Source: Bactrocera neohumeralis (lineage: Eukaryota; Arthropoda; Insecta; Diptera; Tephritidae). From it: a stretch of 64,000 nucleotides of DNA. The stretch is taken from positions 37,796,839 to 37,860,838 of the forward strand of contig NC_065919.1 of the NCBI RefSeq assembly GCF_024586455.1. The letters run 5' to 3'. The notes below the pieces were generated by a model that worked only from the letters and a program-made list of their open reading frames with translations, was not told the DNA's origin and did not search any database. This document shows, in pieces, positions 10,401 through 21,604 of this stretch (position 1 is the stretch's first letter; each line of letters starts with the position of its first letter). The position numbers and the translations under genes were made by a program.

Positions 10401-12815
10401 AATCCCGTGTCCATTAAAGCTCTCTCATACTATCTTTCGGATAAAATTTTAGTTTTTATTGACCGTACCAACCATTAGGTGAAGAAAACTATTATGCTCT
10501 GTAGCTACATATTGTAAGAGTATAAAAATATTTGTTTTAATTGTTTGAATACTGTGCCAATACTTTTTATCAAGCCTGGTCCAGATTACGGCTAAATATG
10601 GCTTATGTTCTTTCTTCCTGTTTTACCTAAAACTGACTGAGATAGATGTCCAATTATATATTGGATATTAGAATTGCGAAACAAAACGATTGCAGTATGG
10701 CTTTTTGCCCATCCGGGCGATAGCTTCAATAAAAACAAGTACACCTTTAATTCCGGATAGGAAAGGGACAAGTCTCAAAGTATTCCATTTAAGATCTGGT
10801 ATTTTCGATTTAAAATAATAGTACATATATACAGATATTACAAATATACATTATATTACTAATCCAATGCCGAACTGTATTGAATTTTTCATGAACAGTT
10901 CAGTTGCACAGTGGTTTTGTGTAGTGTAGAAAAAATGTGTTTAATAACAGAGAAGAAGAATTTCAATACGGTATACAATCATATTCGTATAATATTTAAA
11001 TCATCGTTATTTAAATTGGTGATGCAGCAGAATATATTGCAGAACATATATGGTACGCGTTAAGAAGGGTCAGACGAAGAGTACAAAATTCTATTTCATT
11101 TCTAAAATGTGAGTATTGAAAATATGCAATATTTAAGTATTGTTTATTTTTTAGAGCAAGCCTCTGTATATCGTATATGGAAAACTAATTATAGGTGTTA
11201 ATTCGTTAATGGTGTATCATTGCAGTGATCCATATGCCTACACTTTAACCGTTGTTTTATATTCTTAACACGCGCTTACGATTTCATTCAAATCGTGCAA
11301 TTAATCAATTACTCCCTGGTTTACATTGCCTCTGGGAATCAGCTAAAAAACCAAACTAACAAAGTGAAAAGCAACATCAATATCTGTTTGTAGCCGGCAC
11401 TGCGACGCTTTAGCGTTCCGCTGGGCGCACCTACTCTGCAATTCAGTAAGCAAAATGCAAACTGTCCGCTAGTGACAGCGCATGTGGCGACAAAAAATTA
11501 ACGCTGCAGCTGTGCGACGTGCGAAAACAAAAGACCCCAGCGACAAACTCGGTGGCGTGAAATATTTGTTTGCGACACGTTCAATTACTGTTGCAATACC
11601 GGCCACTAAACGGCAGATTGTGGAGACGACCACACCGCCCAGCATTGAGCTGGACTTAGCGTTTGGGTTAAAATGCATTTCACTGGCTTTCGCCGACTTA
11701 AGCGCACATAAATTTGTCTTTATCGCTGTCGCCGCGCACTTGTATCCTTTCAGCCGCTTGTCTATAAATAACTAAAGGGCCGTGTGAATGCCCCTCTAAA
11801 TTTGCGCTGCTGTCAGTTGGTGTAGTCTGAGCGATTTTTTTCAGTTGACAACTTCTTTTATACATTCCCAGAATCGTTATACTAAAATGCAGACTTACAC
11901 CCTATTAGTGCCTCAATTAACGCCAATTGACTGACGCAACCTTTGTTAGACGCGCAATATCGTAAATGTTGACAGCAACGTCGCAGGTACCACTTCGACC
12001 GTGAACATCTTGATTAACGCAAGGCTGCGCGATTTACTACAATTGTCGTCGTTTTGTGCACTAATTTGAATAAGCAATAGAAATAAAGAACAAAACTGAA
12101 AAATAAAACCTGTGGTATACGTAAGTTAGGGGTGAAGAACATTGACCTCCCTTTAATTCTTCTTTTTTGAAATAATTGACTTTTTTTGTTTCATACAGAA
12201 GTGAGCAAAAACTCTCATTTTCAATGAGCTTACGGTTACTGTCTTCAAAAGAACGTTATCTAATCCTTTGTTGTTGATGTTGTTGTGCGTTGTATGCACG
12301 CTAATGGTGTTGCTCATATCACGCCTGCTCGTTCTAAGTCTAAGTCACAGTCAAGCACATAAGACCTCACATAGACATAATCATGCGTGGATGCACTTAA
12401 TCGGCTTAACCTCATAAAAAGTGGTATTAATAGGGAAAATGCTACCTAAAATGACTTTTGTTGGCGTCACCTCAGATTATTTTCAAGTGCTAACAATGAA
12501 ATATGTATATTGAGATATTTAGTCGACTTTAACCAAAATCGAAAATATCAAAACATAAACACTGACTTTGTACAACTATATATTTATAAATAAATTTCTA
12601 GAAATTCATTAGATTAGGTAGTTAAATGATTGTGGTGTTTAGTTAGCTTCTTTCTAAGAGTAATCGAATCTTTTTTCAGAACTTGCGTTAAGTAAAATAT
12701 AGTACGTAGATAAGACTTTGAAATCCCTAAGATCAACTACCTTGGATGTGGAGTAGCTAAAAAGTTGATTTTTAAAAACCGTTTATAGAAAAGTGATTAT
12801 TAAACAAAATGATAT
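10401..12815. other. No gene recognised
   Basis: Looks unique. A segment at about 11,390-12,060 is less AT-rich than its surroundings and holds frames of 97 (plus) and 69 (minus) codons, neither resembling a known protein. It could be a conserved non-coding or 5' regulatory stretch of a host gene outside the window, but nothing decisive is visible. Confidence 0.5.
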
Positions 12816-13003
12816 AAAGTTATATATGTGTCAACCATCATATTATCTGTCTGTCCATCTACCTGTACGTGCAAGTGATAACTTGAGTAAAATATCGGTA
12901 CCTTGAGCCCAACCCCATGTCCACGAAATAGTTATACCAATAGTTGCTATAAGAAACGCACCCGTGAAAGGTATTATAGCTTTGGTGCAGCCGAAGTCAA
13001 AGT
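12816..13003 (+). repeat. Chimeric DINE fragment (A head-core joined to B tail)
   Basis: The first part has the family A core (GTTATATATGTGTCAACC, CTGTCTGTCC, AACTTGAGTAAA). The last 60 bp are the family B 3' end (GAAACGCACCCGTGAAAGG, then the hairpin GCTTTGGTGCAGCCGAAG). It is either a recombinant or two truncated copies abutting. Confidence 0.6.
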
Positions 13004-13555
13004 TTTTACTGTTATAACTTTCATTTTATTTCACAGTTAATCAGTTAGCATGGAGTCGTGGTGTATTTAGTGAAGAAAATATTATTTTACAAACAGAAGT
13101 TAATTCTATGGAAACACTGATATTTACACAACTGTAAATTATAACCTAATATGCGAAATGACTTAACGTCACTTGTCAGAAGCTTAGAAGAGAAGGACAA
13201 GCCATATGAGCTAGAAACTATTCATGAAACACTGAACTAAAATTTGATTATAAGAAAATTTATTGAATAGAAGCTCAAACTGTTGTTCATATAAATACTA
13301 TGTAATGTGATGCAGTGAATTGTAATAAAATATAATATATATATAAATATACAAGTACATATGTATATTAAAAACTCAATTTAGATAACTCGTTCCGAAT
13401 TTTAAGCGACTCTACTGTCGGAAGAATTTATTCAAGTCAGCATAGTTAACTTCTAGCATAACGCACTTGGAATAGTTGAACAAACAAAAACTAATTACGA
13501 TGTCCCACTGCCATAAAAGTGCACTTGAAAGATGCTTGTACTTCACGGAACAACA
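13004..13555. other. No gene recognised
   Basis: AT-rich with TA-rich microsatellite-like sequence near 13,325-13,370. No coding or repeat signal. Confidence 0.6.
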
Positions 13556-14864
13556 AATGTGGCTGATGAAAGCCGCTACCAAAAAAAATTAAATAACTTT
13601 TTATTCTATTTAATTAATCTGGTTAATTTTTTTTTTTTTTTGCAGATTGACTTTTACATTTAACAAAAATGGATAACTGGGACACTGAAACAAGAATTTG
13701 GATTGTCCGCCGCTATCACGCACTGGAGTCCGTAGTTTCGGTTCAAAGAGAGTATAGGCACACGTTTGGCTGCAATCCTCCGAGCAGATGGACCATAATG
13801 AGACTTGTAAACAATTTCGCCAAGCATGGGACAGTCAACAGAAGACCTTACCATCGAAACCCTTCAGTTCGAACGGAGGAAACAATCGCTGCTGCAGCTG
13901 CTGCCATACAAAACAATCCACGTGTTTCGACAAGAAGCTTATCTGCTCAAATGGGTGTAAGCAGCCAGTCATTACAGTCAATTATGCACAAATATTTGAA
14001 CTTGTTCCCATATAAAATTTAAATGGCCAACAAACTGAACGCTGCAGACTTGCCGATTCGCTTGGAATTTTGCCAGAAGATGCTTCAAATGGTGGAAGAG
14101 GATGGAAACATGTTGAACTGTCTTTTCATGTCTGACGAGGCCCATTTCGATTTAAACGGCAACATAAACAAACAAAATTGTCGAATATGGAGTGCTTCCA
14201 ACCCACAGATACTCCATGAGACGGAATTGCATCCACTTTGTGTCACAGTGTGGTGTGCAGTTTCATCACGCTGCATTGTTGGGCCCTACTGCTTCGAAGA
14301 ACGGTCACACGGTTACGGTTACTGGAGACCGTTACTTGAGCATGTTGAGAGAGTTTTTCTATCCAGAATTACGCCGAATGAGAATTTCTTTCAACTCTGT
14401 GTGGTTTCAGCAAGATGGTGCAGCTCCTCACATAGCCCAACCTGTTATGACAGAATTGCGACGAAAATTTCCCAATAAGCTGATATCCAGAAACTCCACA
14501 TTCCGTTGGCCACCCAGGTCGCCTGACCTTACTGCACCTGACTTTTTCTTGTGGGGTTATTGCAAACAGGAAGTCTACAAAGCAAAACCAACAAATTTGA
14601 ATGAACTAAGGCAATCCATTCGAGAAACAATTGCGGCTATTCCTGTCTCAACTCTCCAATCAGTAATGAACAACTTTTTGGTAAGATGCCGCACATGCAT
14701 CAACGAGCAGGGGGGGCATTTAAATTCCATTATTTTTAAAACTAATTAAGCTATATTTAATAAAATTGAATGAGCTTTAACATGAATAAAAGAAAAATGA
14801 GTTCCATACACTGAAAAAAAAATTATCTGAGTTTCTTAATGTAGCAAAATTCATCAGCCACCCT
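13556..14864 (+). mobile_element. DD41D (rosa-type) mariner, nearly full length
   Basis: About 1.3 kb, the usual mariner size. The ends carry an imperfect inverted repeat: GTGGCTGATGAA at 13,559-13,570 and its complement at 14,850-14,861, followed after four differing bases by GCTAC on both arms. The transposase frame fills the interior with only two visible lesions. Its third catalytic Asp lies 41 residues after the second, the DD41D spacing reported for the rosa group. The exact outer ends and TA duplication are not clear: the right flank is TATATA and the left is AACAAA. Confidence 0.8.
13669..14749 (+). pseudogene. DD41D mariner transposase, one stop and one frameshift
   Basis: It starts at an ATG (MDNWDTETRIW). 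The N-terminus carries two helix-turn-helix segments (VVSVQREYRHTFG and STRSLSAQMGVSSQSLQSI). A TAA at 14,020-14,022 interrupts the same frame, which resumes at 14,023. The first catalytic Asp is in FMSDEAHFDLNG (codon 14,134). Near 14,295 a single-base indel shifts the frame. The second Asp (WFQQDGAAPH, codon 14,414) and third Asp (LTAPDFFLWGY, codon 14,540) are 42 codons apart, so DD41D. The C-terminus ends GGHLNSIIFKTN. All three catalytic Asps are kept; it is inactive only through the two lesions. It is the best preserved transposase in the window. Confidence 0.88.
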
Positions 14865-16309
14865 ATATATAGAACCGCGTTCAGCGACTACAGGCCGACA
14901 GGGACAAGAACTTCAGCAGCCTTCACATTTGTAGCACCAAAAGAAACAAAAAAGTGTGCAATTAACCTAGCTGCTGCCTAAGCTAAGCTATCACGATACA
15001 TTATCTACAGCTATTTCTCAATGCAGCTGCTGCTGTGGCAATACATCAAACTTTTGTGGGGGTGAGGCGCTTAATTTTTCACTCAACGTTCACCGAGCTC
15101 ACCGTTGAAGTTACTATTTTTACTGCATTGCGTTATCCGGTGCCACTGCTAATCATACCAATTACTCCCTATAATCGCTTATGAGCGTACTTTTTAGCCG
15201 AATAATCACAAATAATTATTTTAACGAGCGTTTGTGCTTGTTCCTTTATTCACAGTTTCTAGTGCTTTAGTTAATGGGATTGTTGCAAGTAATCACTCTG
15301 ATTATGGAAACATCGATTTGCATTGTAGGCGGCGTGATTTGCGGAATTAAAAAACTTGCTGGCTGTGTTTATTTTAATAAGGACATTTTGAATGCAAGCG
15401 TCGTTCAGTTGACATGTTACCATTTTAGTACCCTTAATACTAAGTTTAGAACTAAGTTTGTTACAGCCAGAAGAAAATATAAGATACCCTTGAGTTGAGG
15501 ACTGTTTATGTGAAAAAACGTGGCTGTTATGTTTTAAAACATCTTCCGTTAGATAAGAGGAGTTGGTCGGTTAAATATACATATAATTTCCAAAAGAAAT
15601 ACAAGTTAAATTTTAGTTAGTGGAATTTAATACAGCAGGAACAACTATACCAAAATCAACCAAATTTGGTGCAAGACACCCATATATTCTTATGACATTA
15701 TCCTTCTGACAAAAATATTAAAATCAGACTGTTATCACGTCTTTTACTTGTATAATATATTTTTTAATTCCATCTGATTCATTCATATTATTAGCCAAGC
15801 AACTTGTAGCGAATTCTTGTCAAAGGGTACCTTCAAAGTATGCCATTTTATAACGAAATATGGTAGAAATCGGATGTGCGCCTCAATGCCTAAGGATCAG
15901 CCTGTGGGATATAGAACTATACATGCTAAAGAAATTTAAGGAACATCTCTTCGGAAAATAGCTGACTCTTACCTTAAATTGGGGTTTACTTAACCACCAG
16001 CGGAATTCGAATAAAACTAGTTTAAATTCTAACCCATAACATAATTGTACACTCACTTCCCCATACACCTAATATTTGAAATGTCGTTCAATTGCTTGAG
16101 TTTATACCACATTTACTATATCCGTTTGAGTTAATAACGTCCATTTTACTCTATGGTTATACTTCTAGGAGGATAGAGTCATGTGTAGAAGTTCAATTGA
16201 GGAAAGTTCTCTGATCGCCATTCACTTGGGAGTGGCCAGAAACGATTCTTTTACATACGACTCAAGCAGCTCACGACTTCCGGTCTTTGACCAAGTATCC
16301 TCTGGGACA
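14865..16309. other. No gene recognised
   Basis: Looks unique and partly less AT-rich near 14,870-15,150. Short frames (61-74 codons) resemble nothing known. Confidence 0.55.
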
Positions 16310-18300
16310 TCCTTTTGAGAAGGCGAAACATCCTCTCCACAGGGCTGTGCGCTGGGTTTGGGACCCGCCACTTAAAAAACAGTATCAATGAAAAATTATC
16401 GACAGCCCTTGATAAGAGAACCCCTTTTCATGACGACCATGGCAAACGAAATAAGGACTACCATTTAAGGGCATTCACCTGGAATATCTGGTCCCTTAAT
16501 TGTGAAGGTGCCGCTGCCCAGCTGGTTGATGTCCTCGTTAGAGTGAAGGCTGACATCACCGCCGTCCAAGAAATGCGATGGACGGGACAAGGACTGAGAC
16601 GAGTAGGTCCTTGTGGCATTTACTACAGTGGTCATGTAAAGCAGCGAAAATTTGGAAAGAGATTCGTGGTGGGAGAGAAACTCTGTCGCCGAGTAATGTC
16701 ATTCACTGCGGTGAATGAACGTCTAGCCACAATCCGCATCAAAGCGAGGTTCTTCAACATATCGCTAATTTGAGCCCACGCCCCGGCGGAAGAGAAAGAC
16801 GATGTGACCAAAGATGCCTTCTATGGAGCGCACCTATGAGAGCTGCACCCGCTACGATATCAAAATCGTGCTTGGCGACTTTAACGCCAGGGTGGGCAAA
16901 GAAGGTGACTTTGGCACTACGGTCGGTCACGACGATACATCCCCAAATGGATCGAGCTGATCGACTTCGCCGGGGCCCGAAATACGGTTATCTGTAGTAC
17001 TAGATTCCAGCACAAGAAAATACATCAAGCTACCTGGCTGTCTCTGGATCGAAAATCTTTAGATATGCGAGCGCTTCGAGGTCCTAACATCGATTCGATT
17101 CGACTGACTACCTCGCAACGTTACGATCGACCATAACACGTGCGGGATGGGATAGCTACCGAGAAATGAAGAGAGAAGCGAGACGCATTTACAGACAGAA
17201 AAAGAAAGAGGCCGAAATGCGTGAGTATGAAGGGCTTGATAAGCTGGCCGACAGGGGTAATACTCGAAAATTCTACGAAAAAATTCGGCGGCTAACAGAA
17301 GGCTTCAAGATTGGAGCATACTCTTGTAGAACCCCCAAACGTGATCTAGTGACAGATGCCAGAGCATACTAAAATTATGGAGGGAACACTTCTCCAGGCT
17401 GCTGAATGGCAGTGAACGCACAACGCCAGGAGAAGGCGAACCCGATTCCTCAATCGATGACGATGGAGCAGACATTCCATTGCCCGACCATGAAGAAGTT
17501 TGAATGGCAATTACCCGCCTGAAAAGCAACAAAGCAGCGGGGGCCGATGGATTGCCAGCCGAGCTGTTCAGCGATAAGGAGCATACATCAGCTTCTTTGT
17601 AAAATATGGTCGGATGAAACCATGCCCAACGATTGAAAATTAAGTGTGCCAAATCGCAAAAAGGAAGACCCGTGAAACAATCTGCGCCAACTTCCGTGGG
17701 ATAAGCCACCTCAACATCGCGTATAAGGTTCTATCGAGCGTATTGTGCGAAAGATTAAAGCCCACCGTCAACAAACTGATTGGACCTTATCAGTGTGGCT
17801 TTAGACCTGGCAAATCAACAACCTCTTCGTCTATTTCAAAGTTGCTTTCCACACAGCACGAAAAGGAGCTGCCTTTGGAGCATGGTACAGAGGCTTGGAC
17901 GATGACAACAATTGAATTATCGACGTTGCGAGTTTTCGAGAGAAAAGTTCTGCGAAAAATTTATGGTCTTTTGCGCGTTGGCCATGGCGAATATCGCATT
18001 CGATGGAACGATGAGCTGTATGAGATATATGACGACATTGACATAGTTGGCTATTACGCTGGCTAGGTCATGTTGTCCGAATGGATGAAAACACTCCAGC
18101 TCTGAAAGTATTCGACGCCGTACCCGCCGGGGGAAGCAGAGGAAGAGGAAGACCTCCACTCCGTTGGAAGGACCAAGTGGAGAAGGACCTGGCTACGCTT
18201 GGAATATCCAATTGGCGCCACTTAGCAAAAAGAAGAAACTACTGGCGCGCTGTTGTTAACTCGGCTATAATCACGTAAGCCGTGTCTACGCCAATAAAGA
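16310..18300 (+). mobile_element. RTE-like LINE copy 2, longest copy, internally deleted
   Basis: It runs from the presumed 5' region (GAGAAGGCGAAACATCC) through endonuclease, linker, RT start and C-terminus to a 3' end GTCTACGCCAATAAAGAAGG. The 3' end matches copies at 8,819 and 42,659. I did not find a clear target duplication. Confidence 0.75.
16315..18278 (+). pseudogene. RTE-like LINE polyprotein remnant, copy 2
   Basis: The N-terminal apurinic-type endonuclease is recognisable: FTWNIWSLN, ADITAVQEMRWTGQG and VNERLATIRIKARFFNISLI (to 16,773). After a frameshift LGDFNARVGKEGDFGTTVG follows (catalytic Asp codon 16,877). Most of the rest of the endonuclease is lost; PNIDS is the last readable piece near 17,085. 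Next are the linker (EARRIYRQKKKEAEMREYEG, RRLTEGFKIGAYSCRTPK), LKSNKAAGADGLPAELF, and the RT start FRGIS..NIAYKVLSSVLCERL and IGPYQCGFRPGKSTT (about 17,700-17,820). A large deletion removes the RT palm after VYFKVAF. The tail holds STLRVFERKVLRKIYG, RWNDELYEIYDDIDIV and MDENTPALKVFDAVPAGG. Several stops and shifts: dead. Confidence 0.82.
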
Positions 18301-18611
18301 AGGAGAAGATATACTTTCAACACAAATGAGACTATAACCTATAATATGCTTAATAAGAAACCAAATATGTCTAATCTAATTACAATTTCTTCGAATGATG
18401 AATATTGGATTCTTACGTAATAATTGTTAATATGAATTTTTGCCAAAATCTGAAAGTTTTCCCTAGCTTGGTTCGGTTAAATCATATTTTAGTTCCGGCA
18501 TAAGTTGCAATTGCCACGATAAAATGCAATGATGCATAGAGGCAGTATTCTAGTTTCGAGATGTTTTTGTGTTCGAACCTATAGAGAATTTAAAAACATC
18601 TAAAAACAAGA
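18301..18611. other. No gene recognised
   Basis: AT-rich spacer between the RTE-like copy and the repeat cluster. Confidence 0.5.
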
Positions 18612-18649
18612 AAAATCATTAACTTTCGGCTGCACCGAATGTTGTTCTT

Positions 18650-18905
18650 TCAAAACTGCGTTTCCATTGAAAGGAATGTTTTCGCGGGAAGATGACTCAA
18701 ACCTCTTAGAAAATTGAAAAATCTTATTTGTAAAACCAGTGCTGACAATCCTGCTGATCTAGGTACAAGAGGGTCCAAACACCGGCATCTCGCCACCACC
18801 ATCCAAAGGTGGAATGACCTCAGATGGTTAACAGAATCACCCGATTCTTCGCCACAATCGCCAATGCGCAACATAATTGCCCCCGAATTTCGAAAATTCG
18901 ACACC
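18650..18905 (+). pseudogene. BEL/Pao-type pol fragment (putative)
   Basis: A frame of about 60 codons reads KTSADNPADLGTRGSKHRHL, then QRWNDLRWLTESPDSSPQS. In BEL/Pao retrotransposons a similar segment (NPAD..[ST]RG, then W..GP.WL..SP..WP) lies between the RNase H region and the integrase zinc-binding domain. Nothing else of pol, and no LTR, is seen. A DINE-B hairpin scrap (TTTCGGCTGCACCGAA, 18,623-18,638) lies on the left and a complete DINE-B end on the right (18,932). Assignment rests on one motif block. Confidence 0.5.
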
Positions 18906-18930
18906 TATCACAGAATATTGGATGATAATG

Positions 18931-19590
18931 ACTTCGGCTGCACCGAAGCTTATATACCCTTCACAGGTGCATTTCTTTTAGTAAATATGTGTTCAGTTTG
19001 TATGGAAGCTATATGCTATAGTAATCCGATCTGAACAATTTTTTTCGGAGATTATGTTATTACCTTAAGCAGTAATCCATGTCAAATTTCGTTAAGATAC
19101 GACGTCAAATGCGAAAGTTTTCTATACAAGCCCTTGATTCCGATCGTTTCGTTTGCTTGGCAGCTATATGCTAAACATATAGTGAGCCGATCTGAACAAT
19201 TTTTTCGGAGATTACATTGTTGCCTTAGAAAATAATCTATACCAAATTTTGTGAAGATAATTTGTTAAATGTGAAGGTTTTCCATACAAGAACTTGATTT
19301 CGACCGTTCAGTTTGTATGGCAGCTATATGTTATAGTGGTTCGAGATCGGCAGTTCCGACAAATGAGCAGCTTCTTGAAGAGAAAACGACGTTTGCAAAA
19401 TTTCAAAACGATTCCTTAAAAACTGAGGGACTAGTTCGTATATATACAGATATATACAGACGGACATGGCTGAATCGACTCAGCTCAACATACTGATCAT
19501 TTATATATACACTTTATAGGGTCTCCAACGCTTCCTTCTGGGTGTTACAAACTTCGTGACAAAATTAATATACCCTGCTAAGGGTATAAC
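18931..19590 (-). repeat. DINE-B repeat, near-complete, inverted partner of 19,698
   Basis: It is read on the minus strand so that the hairpin is the 3' end: CTTCGGCTGCACCGAAG at 18,932-18,948. The interior contains copies of the segment CTGAACAATTTTT..GGAGATTA (19,031 and 19,192) and a GACGGACATGG trace of the (GTCC)n core. The 5' end is TATACCCTGCTAAGGGTATA near 19,571-19,587. The same element, in the opposite direction, follows at 19,698. Confidence 0.85.
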
Positions 19591-19604
19591 AAGTACGGTA
19601 GGCT

Positions 19605-19685
19605 AATTTCGGTTGTAACCAAATATTTTGTACCCTTGCAACTTGTAAGAATCAACGCTAGGGAAATAAGGTTTCCCTGTAAACG
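19605..19685 (-). repeat. DINE-A2 3' end fragment
   Basis: Its complement matches the family A2 3' segment seen at 24,580-24,655 and 40,675-40,735 (AAGGTATTTCCC..GTTGCAAG, GAGTACAAAATGTTCGG). It lies between the two DINE-B copies. Confidence 0.6.
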
Positions 19686-19697
19686 ATTACATTAATT

Positions 19698-20475
19698 TAC
19701 CCTGAACAGGGTATATTAAGTTTGTCACGATGTTTGTAACACCCAGAAAGAAGCGTCGGAGACCCTATAAAGTATATATATATAAATGATCAGTATGTTG
19801 AGCTGAGTCAATTTAACCATGTCCGTCCGTCCGTCCGTCTATATATATACGAACTAGTCCCTCAGTTTTTAAGATATCCTTTTGAAATTTTGCAAACGTC
19901 ATTTTCTCTTCAAGAAGCTGCTGATTTGTCGGAACGGCCGATATCGGACCACTAGAACATATAGTTGCTATATAAACTGAACGATCGGAATCAAGTTCTT
20001 GTATGGAAAACTTTCACATTTGGCAATATATTGAAGAAATTGGTCAGATCGGTTAACTATAGCATATAGCTACCATACAAACTGAACGATCGGAATCAAG
20101 TTCTTGTGTGGAAAACTTTCACATTTGATAATGTATCTTCACCAAATTTGGTATAGATTATTTTCTAAGGCAACAATGTAATCTCCGAAGAAATTGGTCA
20201 GATCGGTTAACTATAGCATATAGCTACCATACAAACTGAACGATCGGAATCAAGTTCTTGTATGGAAAACTTTCACATTTGACAATGTATCTTTACCAAA
20301 TTTGGTATAGATTATTTTCTAAGGCAACAATGTAATCTCCGAAAAAATTGTTCAGATCGGATTACTATAGCATATAGCTTCCATACAAACTGAACACATA
20401 GCTACTAAAAGAAATGCACCTGTGAAGGGTATATTAGCTTCGGTACAGCCGAAGTTAACGTTTTTCTTGTTTTTG
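19698..20475 (+). repeat. DINE-B repeat, best copy in window
   Basis: 5' end: palindrome TACCCTGAACAGGGTA (19,698-19,713). Core: AAATGATCAGTATG, GAGCTGAGTCAA, then (GTCC)4 and TATATATA (19,786-19,850), the order seen in family A and in mini-me/DINE-1 elements. The interior has a 154-bp tandem repeat. 3' end: hairpin CTTCGGTACAGCCGAAG (20,438-20,454), then TTAACGTTTTT. It has no coding potential. The structure fits a non-autonomous Helentron/Helitron derivative, though that link is inference. Confidence 0.85.
20041..20380 (+). repeat. 154-bp tandem repeat inside DINE-B
   Basis: The segment TG(G/T)TCAGATCGG begins at 20,041, 20,195 and 20,349, exactly 154 bp apart. Each unit continues into CATATAGCT(A/T)CCATACAAAC and, for the first two, GAACGATCGGAATCAAG. 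Two full units and part of a third are present. Confidence 0.85.
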
Positions 20476-20497
20476 AAACAATTTATGTACATATATA

Positions 20498-21442
20498 TTA
20501 GGGTGATTCAAAATTTTTTTTTTTTTTTTTCAATTGGTACTCGCAAAAATAGGTTCCTAGACACCTCTAAGAAAGCCTCTCCAAATATGAGTTTTTAATT
20601 GTAACGGAAAGGTCCTCCGCCTAACGGTTTTCTAATTTTTCTTATTATCAGATAGAAAAATTTATATCTCGCTTCCAACTACTTGAAAAAATATCTTGTT
20701 AATTAGGTTTTGTAGGAAATTGAATGCTCTAAAATATGGTCTCTTATGATTTTTTCGTAAACCCAACCGTTTAAAAGATATTAACGGTTGAAATTTGACT
20801 ATTTTTGAAAAAATTCTTTATTTCTTATTAATTTTATAACTCAATGAAAAAAAATTATTATGAATGATGAAACACATAGTTTTGTAGGAAATTTACTGCT
20901 CTATAAAAATGGTCTACGATGATATTTCGATTAAGTTAAGCGTTTACGAGATATTCATCGTCAAACATCAATGCATATTAGGGTGGATCAAAAAAAAAAA
21001 AAAATTTTTTTCGTTTGGTACTCTGAAAAATAGGTTCCTAGACACCTCTAAGAAAGCCTCTCCAAAAATCTATTCATAATAATTTTTTTTCATTGAGTTA
21101 TAAAATTCATAAGAAATACAAAATTTTTCCAAAAATAGTCAAATTTCAACCGTTAATATCTTTTAAACGGTTGGGTTTACGAAAAAAATCATAATAGACC
21201 ATTTTTTTAGAGCATTCAATTTCCTACAAAACCTAATTAACAAGATATTTTTTCAAGTAGTTGGAAGCGAGATATAAATTTTTCTATCTGATAATAAGAA
21301 AAAATAGAAAACCGTTAGGCGGAGGACCTTACCGTTACAATTAAAAACTCATATTTGGAGAGGCTTTCTTAGAGGTGTCTAGGAACCTATTTTTGCGAGT
21401 ACCAATTGAAAAAAAAAAAAATATTTTTGAATCACCCTAATA
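20498..21442. mobile_element. Palindromic MITE pair with about 365-bp inverted arms
   Basis: The left end TATTAGGGTGATTCAAAA (from 20,497) returns inverted at 21,425-21,442. The arms (about 20,498-20,867 and 21,078-21,442) are near-perfect complements, including the GGTTCCTAGACACCTC block. A further left-type end (ATTAGGGTGGATCAAAA, 20,978) sits in the spacer, so 20,978-21,442 can be read as one complete MITE of about 465 bp abutted head-to-head by a partial second copy. It is non-coding. The ends lie in TATATA, compatible with a TA target. Confidence 0.8.
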
Positions 21443-21604
21443 TATATTGTTGCTATTCAGTGCGGTTTGTGCTTCGTTAATTAAATAAATTTTTAGCATT
21501 GAAGCTATGTTTGCTCGTAACGATAGCTGATCTGCGTCTGAAATGAAATATGGATGGATACGTGGATCGTATCTGAAAGCCAATCTACTACTATTAGCTA
21601 AAAC

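Noticed and set aside
11482..11775. 97-codon plus-strand reading frame in a less AT-rich segment, with a 69-codon frame opposite
   Set aside because: No domain, no splice or start context, and open frames on both strands are explained by lower AT content. Kept as unannotated unique sequence.
11763..11846. TATAAA at 11,763 with TCAGTT initiator-like sites at 11,813 and 11,841
   Set aside because: The spacing (about 50 and 80 bp) does not fit the usual 30 bp of an insect TATA-Inr core promoter, and no transcript unit follows.
20041..20380. Regular 154-bp repeats considered as a CRISPR-like or satellite array
   Set aside because: Whole units are repeated with no unique spacers, and they lie inside a DINE-B element of a eukaryote. 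Only two to three units.
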